Source: Fennellomyces sp. T-0311 (lineage: Eukaryota > Mucoromycota > Mucoromycetes > Mucorales > Lichtheimiaceae). Taken from it: DNA of 64,000 nt. How positions within the stretch are numbered: the first letter of the stretch is position 1; every line of letters begins with the position of its first letter. The stretch spans positions 62,001-126,000 of the forward strand of contig JALLLT010000054.1 in NCBI GenBank assembly GCA_025266875.1, read 5' to 3'. The translations under genes were made by a program, and so were the position numbers. The notes under the pieces are model-generated. The model worked only from the letters and a program-made list of their open reading frames with translations, ran no database searches and had not been told where the DNA came from. This document shows positions 45,613 to 57,036 of this stretch, piece after piece.

Positions 45613-47302
45613 ATGACCAACATACGCGAACTCGATACATTACCCATTGAAATCCAACATGCAATCTTCAGCTTTTTGAAAATTAAGGATCGCTGGCAAT
45701 TTGGTGGTGTGTGTGCCTCTTGGCGAGCAATGATCTTGAATTGGCAAGGAATGTGGGATTCCGTGTCGACGAGCCGTTGGCTTTATTCCTCAAGCAACCG
45801 TGACTACTACAGACCGTTCATCCTTGGCCATTCTGTGAAGCGCGTATTCATTAATCATGGTGGTCCTGCAGAAGCGGCTGCTCTTGTCGACTTTTTGGCC
45901 AGCTTGAAGTGCGACGCGATCGAAGTTGGTACGTTACAACGTGTGTAACGTAAACTAATGCAACTAACAGCTTGACTGTTTAGTCCGATTTGTCGTCCCG
46001 TACTTGACCAGCTCCAGCTTAACGAAGCTGGTTAAAATGAGCGGCAGTACTCTTTCCGACGTTGCTATCATTCTGAATGAATTTGATGAAGAAGATGCTG
46101 TGGAACTTGGTGAGCGACCACCAAATAGCGAAGGACCGGATGTGCTGCTACGGCACTGTCCCAACCTATCCAAGTTAATGTACGTGGGGCTGGTAAACAG
46201 CATATGGATTCATAACCTGGTGGATATACGACATGAACACTTGACGGAACTGGCATTGAATATTTGCAACAGCCCTCAAGGCCTGGATACAGAAGTGCTA
46301 TTGAAAGCAACACCGAAATTGCAGCACTTGGCGATGACACTTGCGAACGTCTCAAACGACCAACGCTTTTCGAGGAAACTGCATCAGTACTGCCCGGAAC
46401 TATCATCGCTCCTCTTAACCTGCAATATGATGGAAGGTATCGCAATACGTAACCTACACAGTTGGCCCAGACACGGAACCAAGAGTTCAAGTGAACCAGG
46501 GCTAGAGTATCTCACGATATTCGATATTTCTACCGGGCCTCCGATTGCAACAGCCGTTTTCAGCGGTTTGATAGATGGGATGCGTAGTACTCTACGATAT
46601 TTGGAACTTTCAGGAAACGATATCCTTAATGTGGATCTGGCAGGAACAGTGCTCCCTTCTTTGACTCACTTTGTGATCAGTTACAATTACTGTTATGTTA
46701 GTGACAACTTGGCTTCCTTTCTCAGACACTCGGTTCCCAACTTGTCGCATCTTAAAGTCAAGACAGTGTATCCAGGCGATACCTTGCTTTCCATCCTCAT
46801 CGACAGTGCCCAATGTTTGAAAGAGATAGAGCTGGGCTACTGCGATACAATGACGACGAATACGCTAGCCCACTTTATTGAGGTTCTGGGCCATCCGAAC
46901 CGATGCCTGCGGAGAATCCGTTTCCGGCCTGCGACTCCAGCTCTCACTCCCGACGTTCTACAAGTAATAGCTACGTCACAGCTCTTGGCGATAGACCATC
47001 TGGATATAGATATAGCGACAGGGAGAGGGGAGAAGTTAAGGGCTGACGACCTTGAGAAGTTTCTCGACGATATTCACAGCGCTGGCAAAAAAATGAACAA
47101 CCTGGCGTTCGCTATATCCCCTTGCGAAAACCCAAAGGATTTTCTTGAAAGCTCTGAAGGCAAGGTTTTCGTCCAAAAACTGGATTTGGCTGCAAGAGAA
47201 TGGCAACTCAGGATATGGCCACAAGCTATGTTTACATTTTCCGGTAAACAATATCGATGTACCTTGATCACGCACAATCAGTATCGAAAGCGAAGAATAT
47301 AA
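45613..47302 (+). CDS. F-box protein with LRR-like repeats
   Basis: Two exons (45613-45928, 45984-47302) give 544 residues. The N-terminal F-box is LDTLPIEIQHAIFSFLKIKD followed by RWQFGGVCASWRAMI, with the normal LP, I-F and W positions. The remainder consists of irregular leucine-rich repeats (LLRHCPNLSKLMYVGL, LTELALNIC, LEYLTIFDI, LRYLELSGNDI, LKEIELGYCDTMTTNTLAHF). It is expected to be the substrate-recognition subunit of an SCF ubiquitin ligase; targets are unknown. The intron is 55 nt with a strong GTACGT donor. An AATAAA lies at 47353. A decayed copy of its N-terminal part follows immediately. Confidence 0.88.
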
Positions 47303-47352
47303 AGCGTATATAAATTCTTTTGCTTGCATATCTTGTATATGTCTTACTGAAA

Positions 47353-47358
47353 AATAAA
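47353..47358 (+). other. Polyadenylation signal of the F-box gene
   Basis: AATAAA 51 nt after the stop codon. Confidence 0.45.
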
Positions 47359-47499
47359 GCCAATTCTCCCTCTAAAGTACCATGCGCCGAGAATTGTCTC
47401 ATACACACTGAGATGAGTTTGCTACGTAGCATCAGTATGTGGAAAGGCTGGGTATGTTGTCATATAACTATCCCATGTGTCTCTTTTCCATAATAATCG

Positions 47500-48060
47500 C
47501 AACGACACATCAATCCGGAACGTTGTCCACTGAAATTCAGTACAACCTCTTCAGCCACCTGACCATTAAGCAGAGATGGAGATTTTTTTATTATGTTCAG
47601 AGACTGGCGGTCGTCGATCCAATTGTCCAGGACTGTGGTTTTCTTTGTCGCTTTGGGCCTGCTGTCTTTTCTCGAGTAATAGAGGGTACTATCGATAATT
47701 CATTAGCGAATCTTTTATAAAGCATGCTCGCCTGGGTGGAGGTTGGAGCGAAGACAATGTACCGAATATGATGGACATTTTAATGAGCTTACAGTGCAAC
47801 ACCATCAAAGATGGTACACCGAAGTGTGTTTGCTTTAGACGAATACACTGGTGATTAAACTTCTTCAGTCAAACTGAAAGCCAAAGATTTGACAAGCATC
47901 AACTTGCTAAAGCTCGTCAATATGAGCAGTAACACGCCTTCCTGTGTTTCGATAATCCTGGTTGAATTCAGTGAAGGGTTTGATGATCGTCCAGTGACCA
48001 GCCAAGGACCAGAGCTACTACAGCGAAAAATGCTGGAGGGCAGACACTATAGTGTTCATT
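47500..48060 (+). pseudogene. Decayed tandem duplicate of the F-box gene
   Basis: GTLSTEIQYNLFSHLTIKQR followed by WRF matches the F-box of the upstream gene. After a stop, another frame gives MMDILMSLQCNTIKD, matching its ALVDFLASLKCDAIEV. A third stretch, INLLKLVNMSSNTPSCVSII and VTSQGPELLQRK, matches its LTKLVKMSGSTLSDVAII and NSEGPDVLLRHC. Order and spacing follow the parent, including the position of its intron. Frameshifts, stops and loss of the LRR part show that it is not functional. Confidence 0.85.
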
Positions 48061-49089
48061 TAGCTCATTCATAGTTAGCACCGAGAAGAAAACGTAGCCG
48101 AACGCCCGTAAATGCATATTTTTGGACTACGTACCACGTATATAATTATTTCGTCAGAGATGGATGATCATAAAGGGTATATCTTCAAGTAAAATCTTCA
48201 AAATTTACCGATGGTAAAATACACGACGATGCTCAAGTACATTATCCCGTCGATTATGCCTGTCAGTTCTTCTCTTAAAAGCAATACTTGTGAAGATTTA
48301 TTGGTATTCCCGCCAAACGAAGTCATGTGACAACGAAGTGCCACTATTTTTAACGACATTGTTCAAGTATACTTTATACTCAAGCGGTTCTGTCTATGCT
48401 TATTCATAGTTAACCGCTGAAACGCAATCACCACTCAACAATGTGAGCAAGCCATTTCCGTATACTTGTAAGCGAAAGTGGATGACATTGGCTGCTCATA
48501 GGTTGAAAAAGTAAACGTGGCAATCAAGCCTATTCTCTGATAGAGCTATATACCTGGTTCCTTATATAAAATATTGGACAAGGAACAAATAATAATGCAT
48601 TCATTTCATCTTCAGTACCACTCTGCTGAGAAGTCCTCCTACTTTAAGTGATGGAGTCATCGGATCCAAGATCCATTTTTGTACATGACATTGCGTGTCA
48701 ACTATCTCCTCTTGGTGGTTCTGATCTAACCCTGGTAATAACAAACTATACGGGTTAAATTCCAATTGGCTACGTGTAGAACTTGTATAGAATACGCTAC
48801 GTGAGCCTGTCATCTGCTGTAGTGATCCCAGAGAACGTGGCACATGATAAATGGTACATTTGCTTTTTGCTGTTTGCTACATAATTCTTCAAAAGTATCA
48901 TGGAAAGGATTCCATGGGTATGTGTCTCATTCACGAAGTTTGATCCATACTTAGAAAAACACAGGTAAAGCAATACGCCATCGTCCATGACGCATGGATG
49001 TGCAGGACCTCTACAGATGTCAAAAGCCGGAAACTAGTTATTTTGGGAGCAATAACGCGTCATTGCCTCTTTAAACTTGCTGAAGATTG
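48061..49089. other. Intergenic, no gene seen
   Basis: Short minus-strand frames at 48601-48988 have some protein-like composition but no recognisable domain or joinable exons. Confidence 0.45.
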
Positions 49090-49099
49090 TATATAAAAA
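49090..49099 (+). promoter_or_regulatory. TATA box of the MDR oxidoreductase gene
   Basis: TATATAAAAA lies about 70 nt upstream of the chosen ATG. Confidence 0.5.
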
Positions 49100-49159
49100 G
49101 TGATTGGTGTTCTGTATTACTTTTACACTTCTCTTACGTTGCTATACACACGCACGCAG

Positions 49160-50421
49160 ATGAAGTTAAGCCAAAAACAAGATAACGCAATGGTTCCAGA
49201 GACAATGCATGCATTGCAGCTAATTCAGTTTGGGTCTCCCGGCGAAGGACTCAAATACACACAGACGAAAACGCCATTGATGAAGGACCCAACCGATCTG
49301 GTTGTGAATGTCAAGGCCGTCGGTGTCAACCCTGCGGAATCAAAGTTTCGGGCAGGGAACATTTTTGGACTCAAGTTGCCCCGTACTCTTGGATGTGATT
49401 ATTCGGGTATTGTTGTTGCGAAAGGCTCCAAGGTGACAGAATTCGATGTCGGCGACGCTGTATTCGGCTGTTTGGACAATCTTGCAATGGGTCCTGAAGG
49501 TACGGGTTGCATCAATTGTCAATGTGCATTGGCTTTTGGTTATTTATAGTTGATGATACTATAGGAACCTATGCAGAATATGTATGTGCTCGCTTAAAAA
49601 TAAGCTGGTCGTTTTAATCTCTTATAGCTCACCCGTTTGTTACTTAGATTATCGCATCAGTAAAAAAAGGAGCAATAGCCAAAAAGCCAGAAAACATATC
49701 TTTTGAAGAAGCCGCGTCAACTGGAGCAGCTTGTAAGTAAAGACATTCATTGTTTACCACATATCAACATTTTGTCAACATTTACTATTGAATAGGCTTA
49801 ACGGCATACCAAGGTATCCTGATTCATGGAAAATTCCCCAGAGACGGATCTAAAAGAATCTTGGTCGTTGGAGCATCCGGTGGCGTTGGAGCGTATGGCG
49901 TACAATTTGCCAAGGCAATCGGTGCAAAAGTAACCGGAATCTGCAGCGGAAAAAACGGGTCATTTGTTTCTGGCATTGGAGCCGACCGTGTGATTGACTA
50001 TACAAACAAGGAAAATATGGCAATGTTGGAATCGGAGCACGATAGCTATGACATGGTCCTGGATTGTGTTGGCGGCGACGATTATTACTATCAACTCATG
50101 CCGCTTTTGAAACAAAACGGTATCTATTGCACCGCTGTAGGACCCGTTATGTACATTGGTGCAGAGAAAATTACCAAAAGTACTTGGCTCCATGTGATAT
50201 CCACTGTTTTATGGCGCAGATGGTTTGGTCCTCGCACTTATATCCTAATTCGCGATCTTCCAATGAAAACGTTGGGCACGGATATCAGCAACTGGTTGTC
50301 AGATGGAACGATCAAGGGTATCATAGGGGAAAATCAAATTTTTAATTTGAAAGATGGGGCCAGAGCACATGCATTGAGCGACACCCAACATGCCGTTGGA
50401 AAGATCGTACTCCGAGTGTAG
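49160..50421 (+). CDS. Zinc-independent MDR oxidoreductase (quinone-reductase-like)
   Basis: Four exons (49160-49499, 49565-49581, 49648-49732, 49796-50421) give 355 residues; the second exon is only 17 nt. The GroES-like half contains VVNVKAVGVNPAESKFRAG and LGCDYSGIVVAKGSKVTEF with VGDAVFG. EEAASTGAACLTAYQGI then leads into the Rossmann half, with the dinucleotide loop LVVGASGGVGAYGVQFAKAI, ICSGKN, GADRVIDYTN and MVLDCVGGDD. Zinc-binding cysteines of true alcohol dehydrogenases are lacking, which places it with NADPH:quinone oxidoreductase/RTN4IP1-like enzymes acting on quinones or enones. The substrate is unknown. The start is the Met of MKLSQKQDN; another Met lies at residue 11. Confidence 0.9.
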
Positions 50422-50716
50422 TATAGCTATTATAACATGCTACTAGTATGTAATAGGTAGCTTCGAGAAATATCTATCTTTATGTTTAGCGATAGCAGTT
50501 CAAGTAATAAACATCTATATAGTTTATCAGTGGAGCTGCTACAGACTAGTTTATATGGCATAAAATGTGCATATTTAGCTTCAAAGATCCGTGAAAGATG
50601 GTTATGGGCGGGTTGGCTTCCAGTGAAGCAATACATAGCAACACCACGCTCGTTTTCAAAGAACTCTAATTTTTTGCTCAAGCATATTTTAAGCCAGCAG
50701 CTGCTTGAGCACAGGA

Positions 50717-52185
50717 ATGAGACAAGCATTGGAAGAACACGGATGGCATCTTAGCGACGAGGGTGTCAGTATTATCCATGAACAATTAGGACGTACTGAC
50801 GCGTCGTTAGAGGATGTAATGGCTGCTGCATTAGATGTACGGGAGTAATTTAACGTTTCCTTTGAACGATGAACACTCAATTGCATAATTAGATGGATCT
50901 GCGACAGATTGGCCAGCCTCAGGATAGGAAAGGTGCCACAACGATCCCGAGCCCGCTTGTTCTTCAAGTACAAGAAGTTCGTAACGTTGCGCTACCATCC
51001 ACCCACCAAGTGGAACACCCACGACTCTTGCGCGTTGTGTTCACAGACGGCGGTAAAAAGAAACTCACAGGCGTCGAATTTCTGGGACCAGTCGACTCCA
51101 TCAAGTACGAATCGATCCATGTTTGAATATGACACCATTTGCTCATATTCATGTATAACTAGGCTACTTACGCCACCAGGGTCCAAATTCTTACTAACCA
51201 AGCCGGTCACCATCCGAGATCAGCTGCTGCTACTGGGTCCAGGGATGCTGAAACCTTTGGGTGGTAATGTTCAAGAAATGGTTCAAGCATGGCGTGCAGG
51301 CAAAGTATGGATCGTGGTGCTATGGGATGCTGATAATATGCTAACCTATCCCGATACACACAGCAATTCGTAAAGCGTGGATTACAGACGGATGGCAGCA
51401 CTGGACCTCCACCTTTTGTACCATTCAAAATCCAGTCTATTTCGAAGGAGGACAAGAAAAAGCCATCCGATACCAATAATAAGAATAAGAAGGGCAAGAG
51501 CGACAAAGAGCTAGATCAGAAAGGGGAGAAGAAATCAAAGAAGAAGGAAAGTGAAGGAGGCGGCCGACGAAAAGACTTTAAAAAAGGCGAAAAGGCGGAT
51601 CAAAGTGAACGGACAGATACCAAGAACATTAAATCCAAATTTGACAAGCCAAAGCCGACCAAAGCAGATAAATCGACATCTGACATTGACAAGCAGAAGC
51701 CTGAGAAAGGAGAGAAGCCAAAATCTGACAAAGGGAGCAAATCCAAAGCTGACAGGCAAAAGGCTAACAAGACTGACAAGCCGAAAACTGACAAGACTGA
51801 CAAACCGAAAACTGACAAGACTGACAAACCGAAAACTGACAAGGCAAAATCTGATAAACCTAAATCCGATAAGCCAAACAAGAAGGACGCGAGTGACAAT
51901 GGATCATCCAGAAAAGAAAAGATTAGCCAACAAAAAGACGACGGAAGTAAGGCAAAGAAGCATGATAAGGCAAAGCCCAGTGAACGACGGAATCCCAGAT
52001 CAGTTGAAAATGAGAAACCTGCGTCTGTCGATCAATCAGTGGATGCAGCAACGTCTCACGCTGAAAACCATGAAGTCAGTCGAGGCAGAGGGCGGGGCCG
52101 TGGACGAGGACGCGGCGGTCGTGGTGGCCGTGGGGCTGGAGGAAGAGGAAGGGGCCGTGACCAAAGCCAAGGTGCAGATACTTAA
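50717..52185 (+). CDS. TDRD3/RMI1-like protein with OB fold, Lys-rich repeats and RG-rich tail
   Basis: Four exons (50717-50836, 50893-51104, 51163-51304, 51364-52185) give 431 residues. The first 160 follow animal TDRD3 and RMI1: HGWHLSDEGVSIIHEQL, AAALDMDLRQIGQP (DUF1767 end), then an OB fold with PLVLQVQEVRNVALPSTHQ, LRVVFTDGGKKKLTGVEFL, TPPGSKFLLT, LLLLGPGMLKPLGGNVQEMV and TGPPPFVPFKI. In animals this part binds topoisomerase III beta. Where TDRD3 has UBA and Tudor domains, this protein has about 210 residues of Lys/Asp-rich sequence with KTDKPKTDKTDKP-type repeats near residues 292-318, then an RG-rich segment near 396-425. The last exon contains no Met in the correct frame, so it is easily missed. 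It probably acts with a type IA topoisomerase on DNA or RNA. Confidence 0.88.
51764..51843 (+). repeat. 24-bp in-frame repeat (KTDKPKTD units)
   Basis: Consecutive copies of a 24-bp unit encode alternating Lys-Thr-Asp and Lys-Pro in the TDRD3-like protein. Copies differ by only one or two bases, which suggests recent expansion. The length is a multiple of three. Confidence 0.8.
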
Positions 52186-53086
52186 TACACGAAATAAGTA
52201 TACAATAAAGTTGAACGTAAGGATAAAGAAACTGGTATCCCAATTATTTTCGCGATTGGACAAATACGATGTACCGTTCACCATCAACTATGTTCTCAGC
52301 AGTGTTATTAATATGACAGTTAAACGGATATCAGCTTTCAATCAATACTTTCACTTCTACATATGTAGTATTCCCAAGGAATCACATTGGCAAGCAAGCG
52401 GCGAAAAATAAATGAAGGTAGTAAAGCAAGTATACATCATATAGACGGAAGCATACTACGTAACATAAGCAGTACCGCTTGAGGTACCTACAAATTCCCT
52501 ATAGGTTGCCAGACGACCATGCAACCCATACTCTTCCTTATGGATATGAGTGTACGCTCTGTTGCTCATAATGCAATCCACTGAAACCACATGCTTTCAT
52601 TGCTGCTCCGCCAGTCTTGTCATGTATGTATGGCACATACAAATGCAACAACTAAAGTAGATCATTTCCTATTGTTGCTAACTGGCTCACGATGATGTCT
52701 ATGTCAATTCGCCATCGTGAGTGAGTTGCATACAGCTACTCTAGTAAACGTACTAAAGATTGATACCTTGTTATACACTTTTGCCTATTACTTGGAAGGA
52801 ACGACCAAGTCATCACAATCGATTTCCACCTGGATCCAAGCGACTATATGCATACTCTTCAAACAAATAGTCTGTGATCTGCGAATCTGGCAGAATACAT
52901 AGTCAAGTTACCTTGAACAGGTATCATTGAGGATTCCTTCGACGCTATTATCCAGGGAGATATACATGAAGTCAGGCAAAGAAGTAGGGGATATATATAT
53001 TGAATAGATAAACAAAACACACATTTGAACTTGATAACAAAATTGAATGGGATGAGAAAGCAAATAAATAATGCTCTGAAGAACGG
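52186..53086. other. Convergent intergenic region, no gene seen
   Basis: Contains the 3' sides of the TDRD3-like and Srk1-like genes. A plus-strand frame at 52717-52902 has no recognisable features. Confidence 0.45.
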
Positions 53087-54818
53087 TTAGGCTACGATAG
53101 GAGCAGCCTTTTTTCGATTCTTCAAAATAGTTGCCTTGTCTAAGTCGAGGGCAAACGGTTTCTGTTCGGGTGTGGGCATTTGTGCCCTGTACTGGTCGTC
53201 TTCTGCATCCTCCTCGTCCTCTTCGGCAACATGACCGAGCTTTCTAGCCTTTTCCTCGCCAATGCGCTGCACGGCGTACGTGATATCGAGGATTTCTTTG
53301 ATGGATGCGACGCCGGGGGAGAAAGCATCCTTGCGGCGGCGGTTCTTGTTTGTGGTATGGGTATCGAGTTCGGGTATGGTAGCAATAGGCATGGGAGAAG
53401 GCACTGGCGCAAAGTGCTGCTGCTGCTTGGTGATCCATGGGTGACGCAAGAACTCTTCAACAGTGTAGCGCTTGTCCGGATCAACGCACAAAAGATGGGT
53501 GATTAGATCTTTGGCTGCGTCTGAGATTGGATCCCACCATGGGCTCAAAAACGTATACTGGCCCTTGGCTACCTTTTGGGTGAGCGCAGGGATGGATTCG
53601 TCATAAAACGGCGGAAAGCCGCATAGCATGGTGTAAAGCACACAGCCGAGAGCCCACATATCGACGCCTTTGGAATATTTCTGGTCACGGACGATTTCGG
53701 GTGCAGTGTAGCCCACGGTTCCACAAGGCGTCAACGTTGAGTTGTCCCAGATGACCTTGCTTAACCCAAAATCTGCAATCTTGACACGGCCAACACCACC
53801 ACCGCCTACGCCGACAATGAATTCGCCTTCATCCATCTTGTCTTCATCGAATTGGTTCTTTGGATTCTTCGACGGCACGATGGGGATGGGTTCGAAAAGG
53901 ATGTTCTCGGGCTTGATATCACGGTGGACGATACCGCACTCCTCGTGAAGATGCCGAATACCGTGGGCCACTTGCACAATGACATGACGCGCCAGGTCCT
54001 CGCTGAAATAGGTCAGTTTCACAATCTGGTGGAACAGCTCACCGCCCGTGCACAGCTCCATCACCAAAAAGTAATAGTCGTCCGATTCGGAAAAGTGCAG
54101 CAATTGGACGAGATTTTCATGTTTGCCGTTCTGCATGATCTGTACCTCTTTCATGATGCTTGCTCGCTGGAGCAGGAATGGCGTGAGTTCCCATCATATT
54201 GCACACACACACACACACACACACACTCTATCGTAACCCCCCCCCTTCCCTCTCTCTCTCTCTCTCCTGCGCGGCTTTTTACCTCAGTCGCCCGCGGCTT
54301 CTTCTTCAGACTGGCGTGCAGGTGCTGAGTTCTGCCGTGCTGTTCGTTTCAGATTTAGACTTTTTGCGCCATAGAAATTGCCAATTGGCCCTTGTTTACC
54401 TTATCAATTTCATGTTTGCGCACAACCTTAATGGCAACCAGCTTGCCGGACACGGTGTCGCGTGCCTTGTACACAATAGAAAACGCACCACTAATTGGCG
54501 AGTGAGCAAATTGCGGCCAAAAATTATATCCCCAGACGATACGTACTCGCCCAACTTTTCTTGAATTTCAAAGCGCTCGAGACCAGGATACACTGGTAGC
54601 CGTCGCTTCCGAAGGCGCTCTTTTTCGAATATTTGTTGTGCCGTGAGCGAGGGCTGCACTGGCAGTTTGTTGGGGTCGGCGACGATGAGGCTCCGTTTGG
54701 AACCCGCGGTGGTGTCAATGGGATGGGCTTGTCTTTTTTCTTCTTCGGAGGTCGTCATTATGGCTGACGATCGTTGCTTCTTGCCTCCTTTCAGCAAGTT
54801 TTTAATCTGAGAAAGCAT
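53087..54818 (-). CDS. Srk1/Rck2-type CaMK-group serine/threonine kinase
   Basis: Three exons (54818-54547, 54490-54400, 54166-53087) give 480 residues. Kinase landmarks are the Gly loop KLGDGAFSIVYKARD, the catalytic Lys in KLVAIKVV, MELCTGGELFHQI, HRDIKPENIL, DFGLSK, CGTVGYTAPEIV, GVDMWALGCVLY and RHPWI. An insert rich in Gly and acidic residues sits between the catalytic and DFG loops. The tail has KDAFSPGVASIKEILDITYA, the block shared with fission yeast Srk1 and budding yeast Rck2. These are targets of the Hog1/Sty1 stress MAP kinase, so a role in osmotic and oxidative stress is likely. The joint EKLG-D-GAFS fixes the first intron. The second intron is long (233 nt) and repeat-rich. The Met at 54818 reads MLSQIKNLLKGGKK. 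Confidence 0.9.
54167..54399 (-). other. Long intron with microsatellites in the kinase gene
   Basis: 233 nt, versus 56 nt for the other intron of the gene. On the plus strand it carries a CA repeat (about 54202-54225), nine C in a row (54237-54245) and a CT repeat (about 54250-54267). Confidence 0.75.
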
Positions 54819-55126
54819 AAGCAATTAGCTGACTCGTTCTTTTTTCTTTTCTGAAGGGAAAAGGTGTCAACGACCGAATTTTCTTTTTGCTCGGCGCAAT
54901 TCAATCCATTCGCCACTCCGATCCCAAAGTGTGTATCTGTGTGATAAAATGCTCGTAATGTATGAGTGTGTCTTTATGTACACGAGCTTTCGTTGTATTG
55001 CTCTCTCCGATCTATATGAAGTAAAGTAAAGAAAATAACCAAAGCAAGAAGGAGAGTCGTTTTTTTTTGCGGTGAAAAAGGAGATGATGGAAAAGAAAAA
55101 TGAATTATAGGGTGATTAAAGGGCGT
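54819..55126. other. Promoter region of the kinase / 3' side of PDH E1 beta gene
   Basis: 308 bp with no gene seen. Confidence 0.5.
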
Positions 55127-56595
55127 TTATGCGCCGATCTTCTTGTCCAGCACGTCTCTGCAATACCAAGAGCAATGTTGTTAGCGTTTCCATAGCAGTG
55201 GCACCCGCGTGGTCATAGTTACCTGACGGTCTTGACGATGACCTTCTCGTCGGGGAAGGCAAAGTCTTCCAGGTTCTTGGCATAGGGAGTGGGCACATCG
55301 GCACCAGCAACACGGACCATGGGAGCATCCAAGTAGTCGAATGCGTCAGCTATGGATGAAGAGTGGAAAGGTTATCACCACATCGCAGCTCACCCATTGC
55401 ATATCAACTTACACTCCATGACCTGAGCAGCAATTTCTGATCCCACACCGTACGAAGCCCAGCCGCCTTCGACAGAGATGATGCGGTTGGTCTTCTTGAT
55501 GGACTTGGCAATGGTATCGATGTCAAGAGGGCGGATGGAGCGAAGGTTGATCACCTCGGCCGAGATACCGCTCTTAGCAAGCTCCTCAGCAGCCTTCAAC
55601 GAGAAGCCAACGAAACGCGAGTGGGAGACGATGGTAATATCCTTACCCTCACGCTCAACCTTGGCCTTACCGATGGGCAGGACGAAATCAGACGAAAGAG
55701 CCTCCTGAGACATGGGGTGGGACACACCATATTCCAACTCATTCTCGAGGACAACAACAGGGTTGGGGTCACGAATGGCGGCCTTCAACAGACCCTTGGC
55801 ATCCTCAGAGTTCCAGGGCGACACTACCTTCAAGCCGGGGACCGAACCGTACCAGGCGGCATAGCACTGCGAGTGCTGAGCGGCAACACCGGCAGCGGCA
55901 CCGTTCGGTCCACGGAAGACAATTGGGACCTTGACCGTGCCGCCCGACATGTAATGCGTCTTGGCTGCAGAGTTGACGATTTGATCGATCGCCTGGTCGC
56001 AATATTGAGTGAGCATTCACAATGACGGCATGGTGGGCAGTCCTGTCTTTTATTTTTTTTTACCTGCATAGCAAAGTTGAACGTCATGAACTCGCAGACG
56101 GGCTTGAGGCCGCTCATGGCCGAGCCGACAGCAAGGCCAGCGAATCCCATCTCTGTGATAGGAGTGTCAATCACTCGCTTAGGACCGAACTTGTCCAACA
56201 AGCCCTTGGTGACCTTTGCACGGAAAAAGAGTGGTGAGTCGGAAGAAACTTTTTTTTTTGGCCAATCTTTTTCGTGTGTTTTCCCGACTTCTCCCATTAC
56301 CTTGTAAGCACCGTTGTACTGGGCAACCTCTTCACCAAGGATATAGACCTTCTCGTCCCGCAGCAGTTCTTCCTCCAAAGCTTGGTTCAACGCATCACGC
56401 ACGGTCATCTATGCTGATATGAGTTGCGCCGCACCAACCCCACAAAAAAAACACGGAGCTGTTTACCTCGACAGTGCCGCTAGAGTTGAAGCGCTGCTGA
56501 CCAGCATTCAAGGCAGAGTAGATTGCGGGCTTGGCTGCGCGTCTGGCGGAGGCGGCGACAGGGGCCATGCGCTGGAGCGATGTGAGGAAGGTCAT
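55127..56595 (-). CDS. pdb1: Pyruvate dehydrogenase E1 component subunit beta, mitochondrial
   Basis: Six exons (56595-56467, 56408-56301, 56213-56064, 55992-55413, 55349-55223, 55157-55127) give 374 residues. The first 30 or so are basic and Ser/Ala-rich, a mitochondrial presequence ending near QQRFNSS. Family blocks are [114 protein letters not shown] and [20 protein letters not shown]. With the alpha subunit it binds thiamine diphosphate and decarboxylates pyruvate in the matrix. The start [13 protein letters not shown] was chosen over an upstream in-frame Met (13 codons) because the presequence is complete without it. Confidence 0.97.
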
Positions 56596-57036
56596 TTCGA
56601 GCAGGGTATTATCAAAAAGGGGGAAGGAAAGCAAACAAGAGAATCCCGCACAGTAGGCAAATAAAAAGGCGCTGGAAATTGGCGAATCGGGTGGCTGTTG
56701 GGGCCGACGCGAGCGAACACTCCGGTTTATCCCATGATTTCCTGTTACTTTGGTGATAGCGGCTCCGGCCTGCCAACCTTCTCACGGCTTGAATATACCG
56801 ACCAAACTATAAATACGGGAATCATTCTTTTTGCTCTTTAATTTGGAGGAGGGCGAGGCTTATCCCCACCGGTATATAATACTTGCAGATTGGGTGTGTG
56901 TTGCGTGTGTGTGTGTGTTATTGTTTGTGTGGTGTGGGGTGCGCGGTGACAGGAGAGGTACAAGGGGGATAATAAATATATATAAAGTACGAACGAATGA
57001 TATAAAGAAGCGTATAAAAGAAATCTAAGAGGGCAT
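56596..57036. other. Intergenic, promoter of the PDH E1 beta gene
   Basis: 441 bp without a gene. Contains a GT repeat at about 56901-56918. Confidence 0.5.

Noticed and set aside
51551..52411. 286-codon plus-strand frame with repeated LTRLTNRK pattern
   Set aside because: It is an out-of-frame reading of the TDRD3-like gene's repeat exon; the correct frame (KTDKPKTD) continues from the OB-fold exons and ends in the RG-rich tail.
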